From the NCBI GenBank assembly GCA_964575025.1, contig CAZNPV010000004.1, positions 1 to 64,000 on the forward strand: a DNA stretch of 64,000 nucleotides, in the 5' to 3' direction. The notes under the pieces were generated by a model. It had not been told where the DNA came from. It ran no database searches and saw only the letters and a list, made by a program, of their open reading frames with translations. Made by a program: the position numbers and the translations under genes. The stretch comes from JABMQB01 sp964575025 (GTDB lineage: Bacteria > Bacteroidota > Bacteroidia > Bacteroidales > Prolixibacteraceae). Positions 43,995 to 51,371 of this stretch are shown here, piece by piece (the stretch's first letter is position 1; every line of letters starts with the position of its first letter).

Positions 43995-44427
43995 ACTGGG
44001 TGGATTGATGATCCTGATTCTTCTGGGGTTCCAGGCTTTTCCCCAGGAGAAATTGCTTTCAGATATACAACTCATTCAAGCGATCCGGACAGAGAAAAAA
44101 GACGGATTGACATCTCCCCGTCCCTATCTGTACGGCAAAAATACCCCCCCTGTGCAAAAATACAATCCATTGAACGCTGCTTTCGGGGGATTCCTGTTTC
44201 TTTACCAGAATCTTCTTTCCCCACAGTTTTCAGCGCACTGCCTTTATTCCCCTTCCTGTTCAGAATTCAGCAAACAATCGATTCAGAAATACGGACTTTT
44301 AAAAGGCATTCTGTTATCTTCTGACCGCGTAATGCGTTGCAACCGGATGGCCGCTACCGGCATCCATCCACTCCGGATAGCAAACAATAAAGTGGATGAT
44401 CCGGTAGACTTTTATCAGAATCAATGA
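43975..44427 (+). CDS. YidD-like protein with N-terminal signal peptide (cassette 1, gene C)
   Basis: A 150-residue protein. Residues 70-146 match YidD: LYQNLLSPQFSAHCLYSPSC, SEFSKQSIQKYGLLKG, RVMRC and a final DDPVDFY. The three conserved Cys are C89, C95 and C122. Ordinary YidD is 70-110 residues, cytoplasmic-side and encoded beside yidC. Here a hydrophobic signal-like segment (about 10-23, ILILLGFQAFPQ) and about 45 spacer residues come first, so the domain is probably exported. The gene overlaps gene B and is followed one base later by gene D. Its partner in cassette 2 is 47597-48013. Function in this form is unknown. Confidence 0.85.
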   Translation: MQLFHNRLGGLMILILLGFQAFPQEKLLSDIQLIQAIRTEKKDGLTSPRPYLYGKNTPPVQKYNPLNAAFGGFLFLYQNLLSPQFSAHCLYSPSCSEFSKQSIQKYGLLKGILLSSDRVMRCNRMAATGIHPLRIANNKVDDPVDFYQNQ

Positions 44428-44428
44428 G

Positions 44429-45286
44429 ATGAAACGCCTGTTTTCCATAGCCATGGTAGTTTTCTCTTTTCAGGCCCCGGCTCAGTATACAGTTAGCCGG
44501 GAATTGGATTTTATCCAGCACCTTATAAACCAGGAAGCATACCGGGATGCCATTTACTATATAAACCGGGATTTTCAGCATATCTATCCCCTTCCGGTTC
44601 GCGACTCATTAAATTATTTCAGGGGCTGGAGCCAATACGCAATAAAGGATCTTGGCCCTTCTGCAGCGTCATTGTTGCAGGTCTCATCCGATTCCCCTCT
44701 TTTTTTTAAAAGCCGGTTTTTTGCTGCATACAATTATTCCCATCTCGGGAAACTTCGGCTTTCTGAATCCATTCTTCAGAACCTGTCAACGGAGGGGCGA
44801 CTGAGCAACCTCAGGAATTTCCAGTTGAGCGGAATTGCTTTGCTTGCACGCGATACAGAAAAATTTAATGCCTGTTTCGGACGCATTGAGACGGTCAGCG
44901 ACTTTTCCTTTGTCACAGAAAAAAAGCAACTGGAACAATACCACCTTGAGATACTGAACTACCGGAAAAAATCGATGGCTGTGGGTGCTTTCATGTCGGC
45001 ACTTATTCCGGGAAGCGGGAAAATCTACGCCGGGAAAACCGGGGAAGGGATATCCGCGTTCCTGCTTGTGGCAGCTACCGGAGCTGCCGCCTGGGAAAAC
45101 TACCGGAAACTGGGAGCCAGCCATGCCAGAACCCTTCTTTTCGGATCGCTTTTCGCTGTCCTCTATGTCGGAAATATCTACGGTACGATTTTTACCGTTA
45201 AACTTGCCAATCAAGAATTTAACCATGCAATGGATCAAAAAATACTGTTTAACATGCATATTCCTCTCCGCAATCTTTTTAACTAA
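44429..45286 (+). CDS. TPR-like protein with C-terminal PGxGxxYxG membrane module (cassette 1, gene D)
   Basis: A 285-residue exported protein with a signal peptide to about residue 19 (APAQY). Residues 25-180 are helix pairs resembling degenerate tetratricopeptide repeats (DFIQHLINQEAYRDAIYYI, SESILQNLSTEGRLSNLRN). From about residue 189 comes SALIPGSGKIYAGKTGEGIS and two hydrophobic segments, like DUF5683/TM2 modules. It overlaps gene E by 62 nt. The same architecture recurs in genes E, I and J, suggesting partner proteins in one complex. The last 18 residues lie within the overlap. Function unknown. Confidence 0.78.
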   Translation: MKRLFSIAMVVFSFQAPAQYTVSRELDFIQHLINQEAYRDAIYYINRDFQHIYPLPVRDSLNYFRGWSQYAIKDLGPSAASLLQVSSDSPLFFKSRFFAAYNYSHLGKLRLSESILQNLSTEGRLSNLRNFQLSGIALLARDTEKFNACFGRIETVSDFSFVTEKKQLEQYHLEILNYRKKSMAVGAFMSALIPGSGKIYAGKTGEGISAFLLVAATGAAAWENYRKLGASHARTLLFGSLFAVLYVGNIYGTIFTVKLANQEFNHAMDQKILFNMHIPLRNLFN

Positions 45287-46109
45287 CGGTTTTTCGCAGG
45301 AAGGGATATTCGATGTTCCCGACAGCTTAACCGCTGCCGGACAATACAGAGATGCCCGGATCGAACTGGAAAAAATATTTTTCTTCAGTAACAATCAACA
45401 GGTTAAAACCCTGGCCCTGATCCGGAAGGCTGCCTGTTTCAAAGCAGAACATCATTTTCAGGAAGCCTGTGAAACTTTAAACCGCATCTTCCCGGCCCAC
45501 CAGCCCGACAGCCTTCTTTTCGAAATCAAATACGAAAAAGCACTGGCCTGTTACCTGAATGAAGATCCAGGACAGGCGACGGTTGAACTGCTTTCTTTGC
45601 AAAATCTGCCTGTTAACAACGAACAAACGGCGCGGATGACATTTCTTGCTGCCCTGAGTTATGCAGGCCTCCAAAACTGGGAGGAATCAAAAAAAGCAGC
45701 TTCCCGTTTTATCACATTAACGGTTTCCGAACCTCAAAAACTGGAGAGGATTCATTCACAAATCGACAGCCTGTTTGCCGAAAAGAATCTGCCTGTCATC
45801 CTCTCCGAAAAAAAGGCAAAAAACCTCTCCTCCATTATCCCGGGAGGCGGACAATTCTATGCAGGCAAAATCGGGGAAGGATTGTTTAGCCTGGGGTTAC
45901 ACGCCGCTCTGGCCTGGTTCGGGATCTCAGAATTTCTCGATAAATTCTATGTAACAGGCTATACCGCAGGTTTCGGACTGCTCCAAAGGCTTTATACCGG
46001 GAATCTCCAACGCGTACAGGATCTGGTGAAAGAAGCAAACAAAAACAGGATTGAGAATTTCCTTGAGGCTTACATCGCTGTCTTAACATCCGCAACCGAA
46101 CAACCCTGA
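45225..46109 (+). CDS. TPR-like protein with C-terminal PGxGxxYxG membrane module (cassette 1, gene E)
   Basis: A 294-residue exported protein. The ATG at 45225 opens a signal peptide (KKYCLTCIFLSAIFLTNGFSQ); an in-frame ATG at 44985 would run back through gene D and is rejected. Helical repeats follow (DSLTAAGQYRDARIELEKIF, IRKAACFKAEHHFQEACETL). From about 203 the module SSIIPGGGQFYAGKIGEGLF leads into hydrophobic segments and a helical tail. It pairs with gene J of cassette 2 by position. About 190 nt of untranslated DNA follows before cassette 2. Confidence 0.78.
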   Translation: MQWIKKYCLTCIFLSAIFLTNGFSQEGIFDVPDSLTAAGQYRDARIELEKIFFFSNNQQVKTLALIRKAACFKAEHHFQEACETLNRIFPAHQPDSLLFEIKYEKALACYLNEDPGQATVELLSLQNLPVNNEQTARMTFLAALSYAGLQNWEESKKAASRFITLTVSEPQKLERIHSQIDSLFAEKNLPVILSEKKAKNLSSIIPGGGQFYAGKIGEGLFSLGLHAALAWFGISEFLDKFYVTGYTAGFGLLQRLYTGNLQRVQDLVKEANKNRIENFLEAYIAVLTSATEQP

Positions 46110-46214
46110 GAATGGTTCTGTCGGTTATCCATTTGCAGGAACATAGAAATCAGCAGTAAAAAAATTAATCTGCAGATGGCTGTGTCAGTAATTTTAATTT
46201 TTATATATTAGATG

Positions 46215-46224
46215 TTTGTTAAAC
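46215..46224 (+). promoter_or_regulatory. TTTGTTAAAC word upstream of cassette 2
   Basis: The same 10-mer is found in the cassette 1 promoter (42707-42716). Here it is 73 nt before the ATG at 46297. A -33 TTG at the right distance is not clear, so a shared regulatory or duplicated promoter sequence is only suggested. Confidence 0.4.
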
Positions 46225-46296
46225 GTTATATAAAATAGATGATTTAACAGCGAATAAAACAACGTTTTAAAATACGCTAACAAAAAAAATAAACCT

Positions 46297-46788
46297 ATGA
46301 AAAAATTTTTGTTTAAAAGCACCGGCGTTTTCATGGCAGTGATCCTGTTACTGGCGCAGACCCAAAGCCTTTCTGCAAAGAAAATTGTAAGCAGCTTCCC
46401 GGATATCGATGAATCAGTTTTTATCCTGGATGAAGAAGCTTTGAATCAGGAAATGCAGGAACTCAATGCGTTAGACCATTATGTTTCCACCCATGAAGGA
46501 ACCACTTACGATGATTTGGTAACCAGCGGAAGTGAACTAATCGCGAATATCAGCGATGAGGCGGCTCCCATGGGAATGGCTGGTCCGGATGATCCCCTGG
46601 GAATACCGGCATTCTGGTGGGGTTGTGTGCTTAGTTGGGTAGGTATATTAATTGTTTATCTTATTGCTGAGGATGACAGATCCGGACAAACCAAAAAAGC
46701 GCTGTGGGGATGCCTGGTAGGTACCGGCGTTTGGGTAGTCTTTTATGCACTTTATGCTGTCCTGTTGGTAGAATCCTCAAACCTCTAA
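46297..46788 (+). CDS. Small secreted two-TM protein (cassette 2, gene F)
   Basis: A 163-residue protein. The signal peptide runs to about residue 28 (QSLSAKK). An acidic helical stretch (FILDEEALNQEMQELNALDH) follows, then a linker with PMGMAGPDDPLGIPAFWWG, and two transmembrane segments (about 108-126 and 136-158). Position in the cassette, size and topology match the TM2 protein at 42739-43152, and ILDEEALNQ resembles HIDDQALDE there. The GxxGxHRFY hallmark of TM2 is absent, so it is a distant relative or an analogue. A perfect hairpin lies downstream. Confidence 0.75.
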   Translation: MKKFLFKSTGVFMAVILLLAQTQSLSAKKIVSSFPDIDESVFILDEEALNQEMQELNALDHYVSTHEGTTYDDLVTSGSELIANISDEAAPMGMAGPDDPLGIPAFWWGCVLSWVGILIVYLIAEDDRSGQTKKALWGCLVGTGVWVVFYALYAVLLVESSNL

Positions 46789-46844
46789 AAATGAATGGAT
46801 AAAAATTTGCCTCTCTGTAAAAGAATTGTACCTGTTATTTATCG

Positions 46845-46869
46845 GATGCCACTTCAAAAAAGTGGCATC
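46845..46869 (+). terminator. Hairpin after cassette 2 gene F
   Basis: A 10-bp perfect stem, GATGCCACTT (46845-46854) and AAGTGGCATC (46860-46869), with a 5-nt loop. No T-run follows, only TGTTGTATTG, so it would attenuate or block RNA decay more than end transcription. It sits at the same place as the terminator in cassette 1. Confidence 0.6.
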
Positions 46870-46910
46870 TGTTGTATTGCATTGTTTCCTGGTTTACATA
46901 TACATAACCT

Positions 46911-47588
46911 ATGTACAGAGTTTATATACTGATCTTTATAGCATGGATCTCCAATTCCGGATTGTGCTTCGGACAGGAATATTTCAGGCTGAAAGCAGAC
47001 TTTACAGTAAAAATCAAACAAAGCGACGGAACGATGACCCTTACTAAAGGAAAACTCTACTATGACAAAAATTTCAAGGAACTGATCTATGATATTACCT
47101 TTCCTGAAACGGAAAAATGGGTGAGCAGGGATACCAGTCTGTATAAAATACGCCAGGATACCGTTTTTGAAAGAGTTACCATTCCTTCCATCAATGAGTT
47201 TACGGTTTTTCATCTTTCACTCAATGCCGGGTTAAATGATTACGGTCTTAAAAATTCCATTTACCGGATCCATAAAGTGGAAAAAAAGGACGACCTGATC
47301 CTTTCCTGGTGGAATATTCCGGAACAGATCGGCGCCGTTATGGATTACGTGGTTATAGCAAAAAAGGAAAACCGCCTCGAGAGTGTTGTAATGATAGGAG
47401 ATAACGAGAAAATTATCAGCAAACAATTTTTCAGGGATTATACACATATTGACGCGTTTGAATTTCCTCAACAGATCATTCAGATTGTTTACGATGAAAC
47501 GGGAGGGGAAAATTACCAGGTTACAGAATTTAACAACCTGGTAGTTAACGACATGAATGATAACGATTTATACCACGTTAGCTTTTAG
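46911..47588 (+). CDS. Secreted LolA-like beta protein (cassette 2, gene G)
   Basis: A 225-residue exported protein with a signal peptide to about residue 20 (SGLCFGQ). Beta-rich sequence follows: FRLKADFTVKIKQSDGTMTL, GKLYYDKNFKELIYDITFPE, and YVVIAKKENRLESVVMIGDN. The opening resembles LolA-fold proteins (a strand-turn-strand then a YYDKNFKEL element). It corresponds by position and type to gene B (43281-43994), although sequence similarity is low by eye. It lies 8 nt before the YidD-like gene H. Function unknown. Confidence 0.75.
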   Translation: MYRVYILIFIAWISNSGLCFGQEYFRLKADFTVKIKQSDGTMTLTKGKLYYDKNFKELIYDITFPETEKWVSRDTSLYKIRQDTVFERVTIPSINEFTVFHLSLNAGLNDYGLKNSIYRIHKVEKKDDLILSWWNIPEQIGAVMDYVVIAKKENRLESVVMIGDNEKIISKQFFRDYTHIDAFEFPQQIIQIVYDETGGENYQVTEFNNLVVNDMNDNDLYHVSF

Positions 47589-47596
47589 TATATTCT

Positions 47597-48013
47597 ATGA
47601 CATCTTTTTCAAAAGCAATCTTCTTTTCCGGAATCGTACTGATTTCCGGTATCTTCCCGCATAGCGTGAAGGGGCAGGGTCTTGCCGATCCGGAACTTTT
47701 CTCTCTTTTTGCAGAAAAGGACACCCTGCAAACAGACTATGCCAATCCGCTAAAAAATTCCAGCCGGGAAACAGAAATTATTTTTTCCTTTGGTTTTTTA
47801 TTCTACAAAACATTTATTTCTTCTCAGGACACCCCTTCGTGCGTTTTTACCCCTACCTGTTCTGAGTTTGCAATTCAGGCTATAAAGAAAAAAGGGCTGG
47901 TTATGGGATGGCTATATACCTTTGACCGGTTATCCCGTTGCCATGGTTTGGTTCGCCCTGCTCACTATCCCTTTGACAATGAAAAAAAACGTTTTTATGA
48001 CCCGGTGGAGTAA
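47597..48013 (+). CDS. YidD-like protein with N-terminal signal peptide (cassette 2, gene H)
   Basis: A 138-residue protein with a hydrophobic signal-like segment (about 7-24) and a YidD domain at 66-137. FLFYKTFISSQDTPSCVFTPTC-type sequence carries C82 and C88, AIQAIKKKGLVMGWLYTFDR follows, then LSRC (C115) and a closing FYDPVE. The three Cys and the DPV ending match gene C in cassette 1. Export of a YidD domain is not the textbook arrangement. Its stop overlaps gene I by 17 nt. Confidence 0.83.
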   Translation: MTSFSKAIFFSGIVLISGIFPHSVKGQGLADPELFSLFAEKDTLQTDYANPLKNSSRETEIIFSFGFLFYKTFISSQDTPSCVFTPTCSEFAIQAIKKKGLVMGWLYTFDRLSRCHGLVRPAHYPFDNEKKRFYDPVE

Positions 48014-48839
48014 AATTCTAATCATACATATACCCCTGTTATGGTTGGCTGTTTCTTCGCTGGTTGCCCAGCAAAACATCATGGATTTTAATCATTCACT
48101 GAAATTTGCCAGGTACCTGCACTCCACAAGGCAATATTCTTTTGCAGCTCACGAATATGAACGGATCAATTTTTTGTGGCCCAACGACTCCAATGTTGTT
48201 CTGGAACTTGTTCAAACCTACCGTTTAAACCACCAATGCGAAAAATTTGAAACAGCCGGAAAATTGCTTTCTCTGGACAACAGACTTTATACGAATCCGG
48301 TATACACAAAAGAATATCTGAGGTATGCATTACAGTGTAAAATAAACGAACCGGAATTTTCTGAATTATCATCGCTGTTGCCCCCTGAAGATGAGGCCTT
48401 TTATACCTTAAGCCATTTCCTCATCCACAGGAAATACAACGATGCCTTTTTATTTAACCGTACCCATTCTGATCTGTTAAAATCTGCCCATCATGAACTT
48501 ATGGACTTAACAGGCAGATTTGAGGATCAGAAGTACAAAAAACCGGGGATTGCCCTTTTGTTGTCATCTATCGTTCCGGGCAGCGGTAAAGCCTACACAG
48601 GAAGATGGGGCGATGCCCTTATCTCTTTTCTTTTTGTTACCACAAATGCATATGCCTCCTACAGAGCCTTTAATAAAAAGGGCGTTAAAAGTGCAAATGG
48701 CTGGATTTTCGGCGGGATTGCCATCAGCTTCTATTCGGCCAATCTGTTTGGATCCTTTAAAGCAGCCAGACAACACAATGAAACCTTGCAATCAACCTAT
48801 CAGCAGAATGCGGAAAATATTATTTATCATTCTTTTTGA
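47997..48839 (+). CDS. TPR-like protein with C-terminal PGxGxxYxG membrane module (cassette 2, gene I)
   Basis: A 280-residue exported protein. The ATG at 47997 (MTRWSKILIIHIPLLWLAVSS) gives a good signal peptide; an ATG at 47979 is also possible. Helical repeats follow (SLKFARYLHSTRQYSFAAHE, and a YRLNHQCEKFETAGKLL element). From about residue 188 the module LLSSIVPGSGKAYTGRWGDA leads to hydrophobic segments. It is the positional equivalent of gene D in cassette 1. It overlaps gene H by 17 nt and gene J by 32 nt, so all are translated in a chain. Confidence 0.78.
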   Translation: MTRWSKILIIHIPLLWLAVSSLVAQQNIMDFNHSLKFARYLHSTRQYSFAAHEYERINFLWPNDSNVVLELVQTYRLNHQCEKFETAGKLLSLDNRLYTNPVYTKEYLRYALQCKINEPEFSELSSLLPPEDEAFYTLSHFLIHRKYNDAFLFNRTHSDLLKSAHHELMDLTGRFEDQKYKKPGIALLLSSIVPGSGKAYTGRWGDALISFLFVTTNAYASYRAFNKKGVKSANGWIFGGIAISFYSANLFGSFKAARQHNETLQSTYQQNAENIIYHSF

Positions 48840-49662
48840 ATTGGTTTGGGTCCCCTTCCTGCATGCCCAGAATATAGATCAGATCAAACAATTTGCCGAT
48901 GCACAAATGGAAAGCCGGAATTATAAAACGGCCTTACTGGAATATCAACGCGTCATGTTTTTTGATACTGACAACCAATATACCGGTGTTTTTTCAAAAA
49001 TAGCATCCATCTATTACAATGCAAATGAGTATGAAAATGCCATTACCTATTACAACTATGCCTGGCGAACGGAACAAAACGACAGTCTGAAAATGGAGCT
49101 TGCGTTTAAAAAAGTTCTGTGTAATTTCAAACAAAGCAGCTATTTGCTGGCATTATACGATCTGCTGGATATGCCAGATCAACTTACCCCCTATTTTTCT
49201 CTGAAAAAGAATTTATACCTGGGGATCTGTTATTTTGGCCTGGCTGAATACAAAAATTCGCTGACACATTTTGCTGAACTGGTCGACTCAACCGAAATGG
49301 TTCAGCTGGAAGAACTATTTTCGGACTTCAACCGCTTCCGGAAAAAATACCGGCCCGGAAAAGTCGAGTTGATGAGTTATCTGTTTCCGGGACTGGGACA
49401 ACTATACACCGGAGAATTTCTGAGTGGACTCAATTCATTTTTATTGTTAGGCGGAATCACAGGGTATGCATTGATCGTGGCCCGCAATTATGGGTTTATC
49501 GACGGAGCCTTTGTTTTATTATCCTGGTTTTACCGCTATTATTCAGGGGGTGTACAAAAGGCAGGGCAACATGCGACAAACAGGATAGACCATAAAAAAG
49601 AACAGGTTTATAATCAGATCCTGAAAATTGTTTACGCCAACCTGCAGGAAAAAACCCTGTAG
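48808..49662 (+). CDS. TPR-like protein with C-terminal PGxGxxYxG membrane module (cassette 2, gene J)
   Basis: A 284-residue exported protein. The ATG at 48808 opens the signal peptide MRKILFIILFELVWVPFLHA; a longer in-frame reading from 48520 would run through gene I and is rejected. Two or three TPR-like helix pairs are clear (DAQMESRNYKTALLEYQRVM, IASIYYNANEYENAITYYNY). From about residue 190 comes SYLFPGLGQLYTGEFLSGLN, the closest of the four modules to true DUF5683, then hydrophobic segments. It is the equivalent of gene E and ends the double cassette. Confidence 0.8.
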   Translation: MRKILFIILFELVWVPFLHAQNIDQIKQFADAQMESRNYKTALLEYQRVMFFDTDNQYTGVFSKIASIYYNANEYENAITYYNYAWRTEQNDSLKMELAFKKVLCNFKQSSYLLALYDLLDMPDQLTPYFSLKKNLYLGICYFGLAEYKNSLTHFAELVDSTEMVQLEELFSDFNRFRKKYRPGKVELMSYLFPGLGQLYTGEFLSGLNSFLLLGGITGYALIVARNYGFIDGAFVLLSWFYRYYSGGVQKAGQHATNRIDHKKEQVYNQILKIVYANLQEKTL

Positions 49663-49699
49663 AAGATCATCTTTTGCATCGCAGCCTTCATGGAAAAGC

Positions 49700-49872
49700 A
49701 ATGGGTCACTCCTCTGTCAGCCATTTGGTTGACTGCGCTGTTTGAAAAATCATTTAACCGCGAAGGACGCAACGGTTTCGCAAAGAAAGCAAAGAATTTT
49801 CCTGTTGATTGTTAATGCTTTGCGAACCTGGCGCATTCTTTGCAAACATTGCGGTTTATAAATCCAATGAAT
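49700..49872 (-). repeat. Dispersed CGCAAAG-rich repeat, copy 3 (inverted)
   Basis: Its reverse complement matches copy 1 (11009-11190) nearly base for base, including ATTCATTGGATTTAT near the left end and TTTTTCAAACAGCGCAGTCA at the right. The left GCTGTCTGAAAA end seen in copies 1 and 2 is missing, perhaps lost where the next gene begins. It separates the double cassette from the DNPH1-like gene. Non-coding. Confidence 0.8.
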
Positions 49873-49884
49873 ACATAACATCCT

Positions 49885-50307
49885 ATGAAGATTTATTTTG
49901 CCGGATCGGTTCGTGCAGGCCGGGGTGATGCCGGAATCTATTACGAAATCATACGGCACCTGAAAAAATACGGAGAAGTACTGACGGAACATATTGGCGA
50001 TAAAACCCTTTCAGCAGAAGATGACAGCGGACTGACGGATGCTTCCATTCACGACCGCGATATGGAGTGGCTTCAGGCGGCTGATGTGCTGGTAGCCGAA
50101 GTGACAACTCCCTCTTTGGGGGTAGGGTATGAAATCGGCCGGGCTTTTGAGAACCACATACCGGTATACTGCCTTTATGCTCCGCAAAAGGGGAAAAGGC
50201 TATCGGCCATGATAAGCGGAAATAAAAGCCTTACCCTGTCAGCCTACCGGTCTGTGGAGGAACTGAGAACCATCCTGGACGCCTGGTTCACCACCCTGAT
50301 AGCCTAA
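49885..50307 (+). CDS. 2'-deoxynucleoside 5'-phosphate N-hydrolase (DNPH1/RCL-like)
   Basis: A 140-residue enzyme of the nucleoside 2-deoxyribosyltransferase superfamily. It resembles mammalian DNPH1 (RCL) along its length: YFAGSVRAGRGD at the start, VLTEHIGD, IHDRDMEWLQAADVLVAEVT and PSLGVGYEIGRA with E83 as the likely nucleophile region. DNPH1 splits 2'-deoxynucleoside 5'-monophosphates into base and deoxyribose phosphate, a nucleotide-pool cleaning step. It starts 13 nt after dispersed repeat copy 3 and overlaps the end of the convergent SPOR gene by 4 nt. Confidence 0.88.
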   Translation: MKIYFAGSVRAGRGDAGIYYEIIRHLKKYGEVLTEHIGDKTLSAEDDSGLTDASIHDRDMEWLQAADVLVAEVTTPSLGVGYEIGRAFENHIPVYCLYAPQKGKRLSAMISGNKSLTLSAYRSVEELRTILDAWFTTLIA

Positions 50308-51257
50308 TGGTCTGCACCTTTGATCCAGACTCCTGAATCGGGATATTGGTCAAGGTATTCATTTTTAGCGACTAACGCTTCCTGTAACGACGAATAACTT
50401 CCAATGGCAATAATATAAAAACTGCCTTGTTTCCCCAGATGAACCGGCTCATATCCGGATGCTTTCACCTTGTCAAAAAAATCATTGGCATTCTCCTGCG
50501 CTTTAAAACTTCCTCCAATGAGATGGTACCGGATCTCAGCGGCCGGAGCAGAATCCGGCTCCGGTATGCTATCCCCAACCGCTTCTGAAGCATCGCCTGA
50601 GGACAGAGCCGGGGAAATTCCTGCTTCCTGAACAGAATCTGCCACAACCTCAGCTTCTTCCACATCAGATGAATCGGTTACGATCCCGGTATAGGCATGC
50701 TCCGGGACGATCTCTTCCTTCTGCTTCGTTTTTACATTCAGGTAAACAAATACCGCTGCGGCAACTACGGGGATCAGCAAGAAGAGTAGCCACATCCGGT
50801 TTTTTTTCTTTTCCGGTGTATGCATCCGCTTTTTCCCGCTCTGCTCCTGAGCAAGGGATACGGATCCAAGTCCATACGATTCCGGCAAAAGATTTTCACT
50901 TAACCGGGAATGAAACTGAACCTGATTCTCTTTGTTGAATTTCAGGGTTCCCAGTTCAGGTAACACAACGGAATCTCCCTTCTCCAGCCGGTACTGAACA
51001 TCCTCCCTGAACTGTTCCACGGTATTCCTTGCCTCCGAAGAAGGGATTCCTTTCTGTGAGGCTACATACGAAATCAGTACCCCATCGTCATTCTTCAGTT
51101 GCGGGTTAAACATGACCTCCCGGGAAGGAGGATGAATGATTTCCTGATTTTCATCGATCTGTGCCGGTCTGTACCCGGCAACAAACGCCCCCAGTCCCGG
51201 AATAACAACACAGTCATGCCCGAACAACAGTTCTGCTATATAATGTGAAATTTCCAC
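50304..51257 (-). CDS. HU-CCDC81 and SPOR domain envelope protein
   Basis: A 317-residue inner-membrane protein. Residues about 1-140 form the paired HU-CCDC81 bacterial domains (ISHYIAELLFGHDCVVIPGL, GDSVVLPELGTLKF). One transmembrane segment follows (about 163-182), then an acidic periplasmic linker, and a C-terminal SPOR domain (IRYHLIGGSFKAQENANDFF, YIIAIGSYSSLQEAL). SPOR domains bind denuded peptidoglycan at the division site. The GTG at 51257 is preferred because the family begins at this point; a TTG at 51269 would add four residues. Single-gene unit, convergent with the DNPH1-like gene. Confidence 0.92.
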   Translation of the reverse strand: MEISHYIAELLFGHDCVVIPGLGAFVAGYRPAQIDENQEIIHPPSREVMFNPQLKNDDGVLISYVASQKGIPSSEARNTVEQFREDVQYRLEKGDSVVLPELGTLKFNKENQVQFHSRLSENLLPESYGLGSVSLAQEQSGKKRMHTPEKKKNRMWLLFLLIPVVAAAVFVYLNVKTKQKEEIVPEHAYTGIVTDSSDVEEAEVVADSVQEAGISPALSSGDASEAVGDSIPEPDSAPAAEIRYHLIGGSFKAQENANDFFDKVKASGYEPVHLGKQGSFYIIAIGSYSSLQEALVAKNEYLDQYPDSGVWIKGADH

Positions 51258-51371
51258 GTGCCTTGCCAATTTTATGTTCTTTTCAAATGAAATACGAAAG
51301 ATCCTACAATAGTTCGCTTTTTCTTACCTGATAAAATTAATATTTATAATTTTGAATCAAACAAAATAAGC

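Noticed and set aside
44985..45224. Upstream in-frame extension of cassette gene E
   Set aside because: It lies inside gene D, and the signal peptide begins only at 45225.
48520..48807. Upstream in-frame extension of cassette gene J
   Set aside because: It lies inside gene I; the signal peptide starts at 48808.
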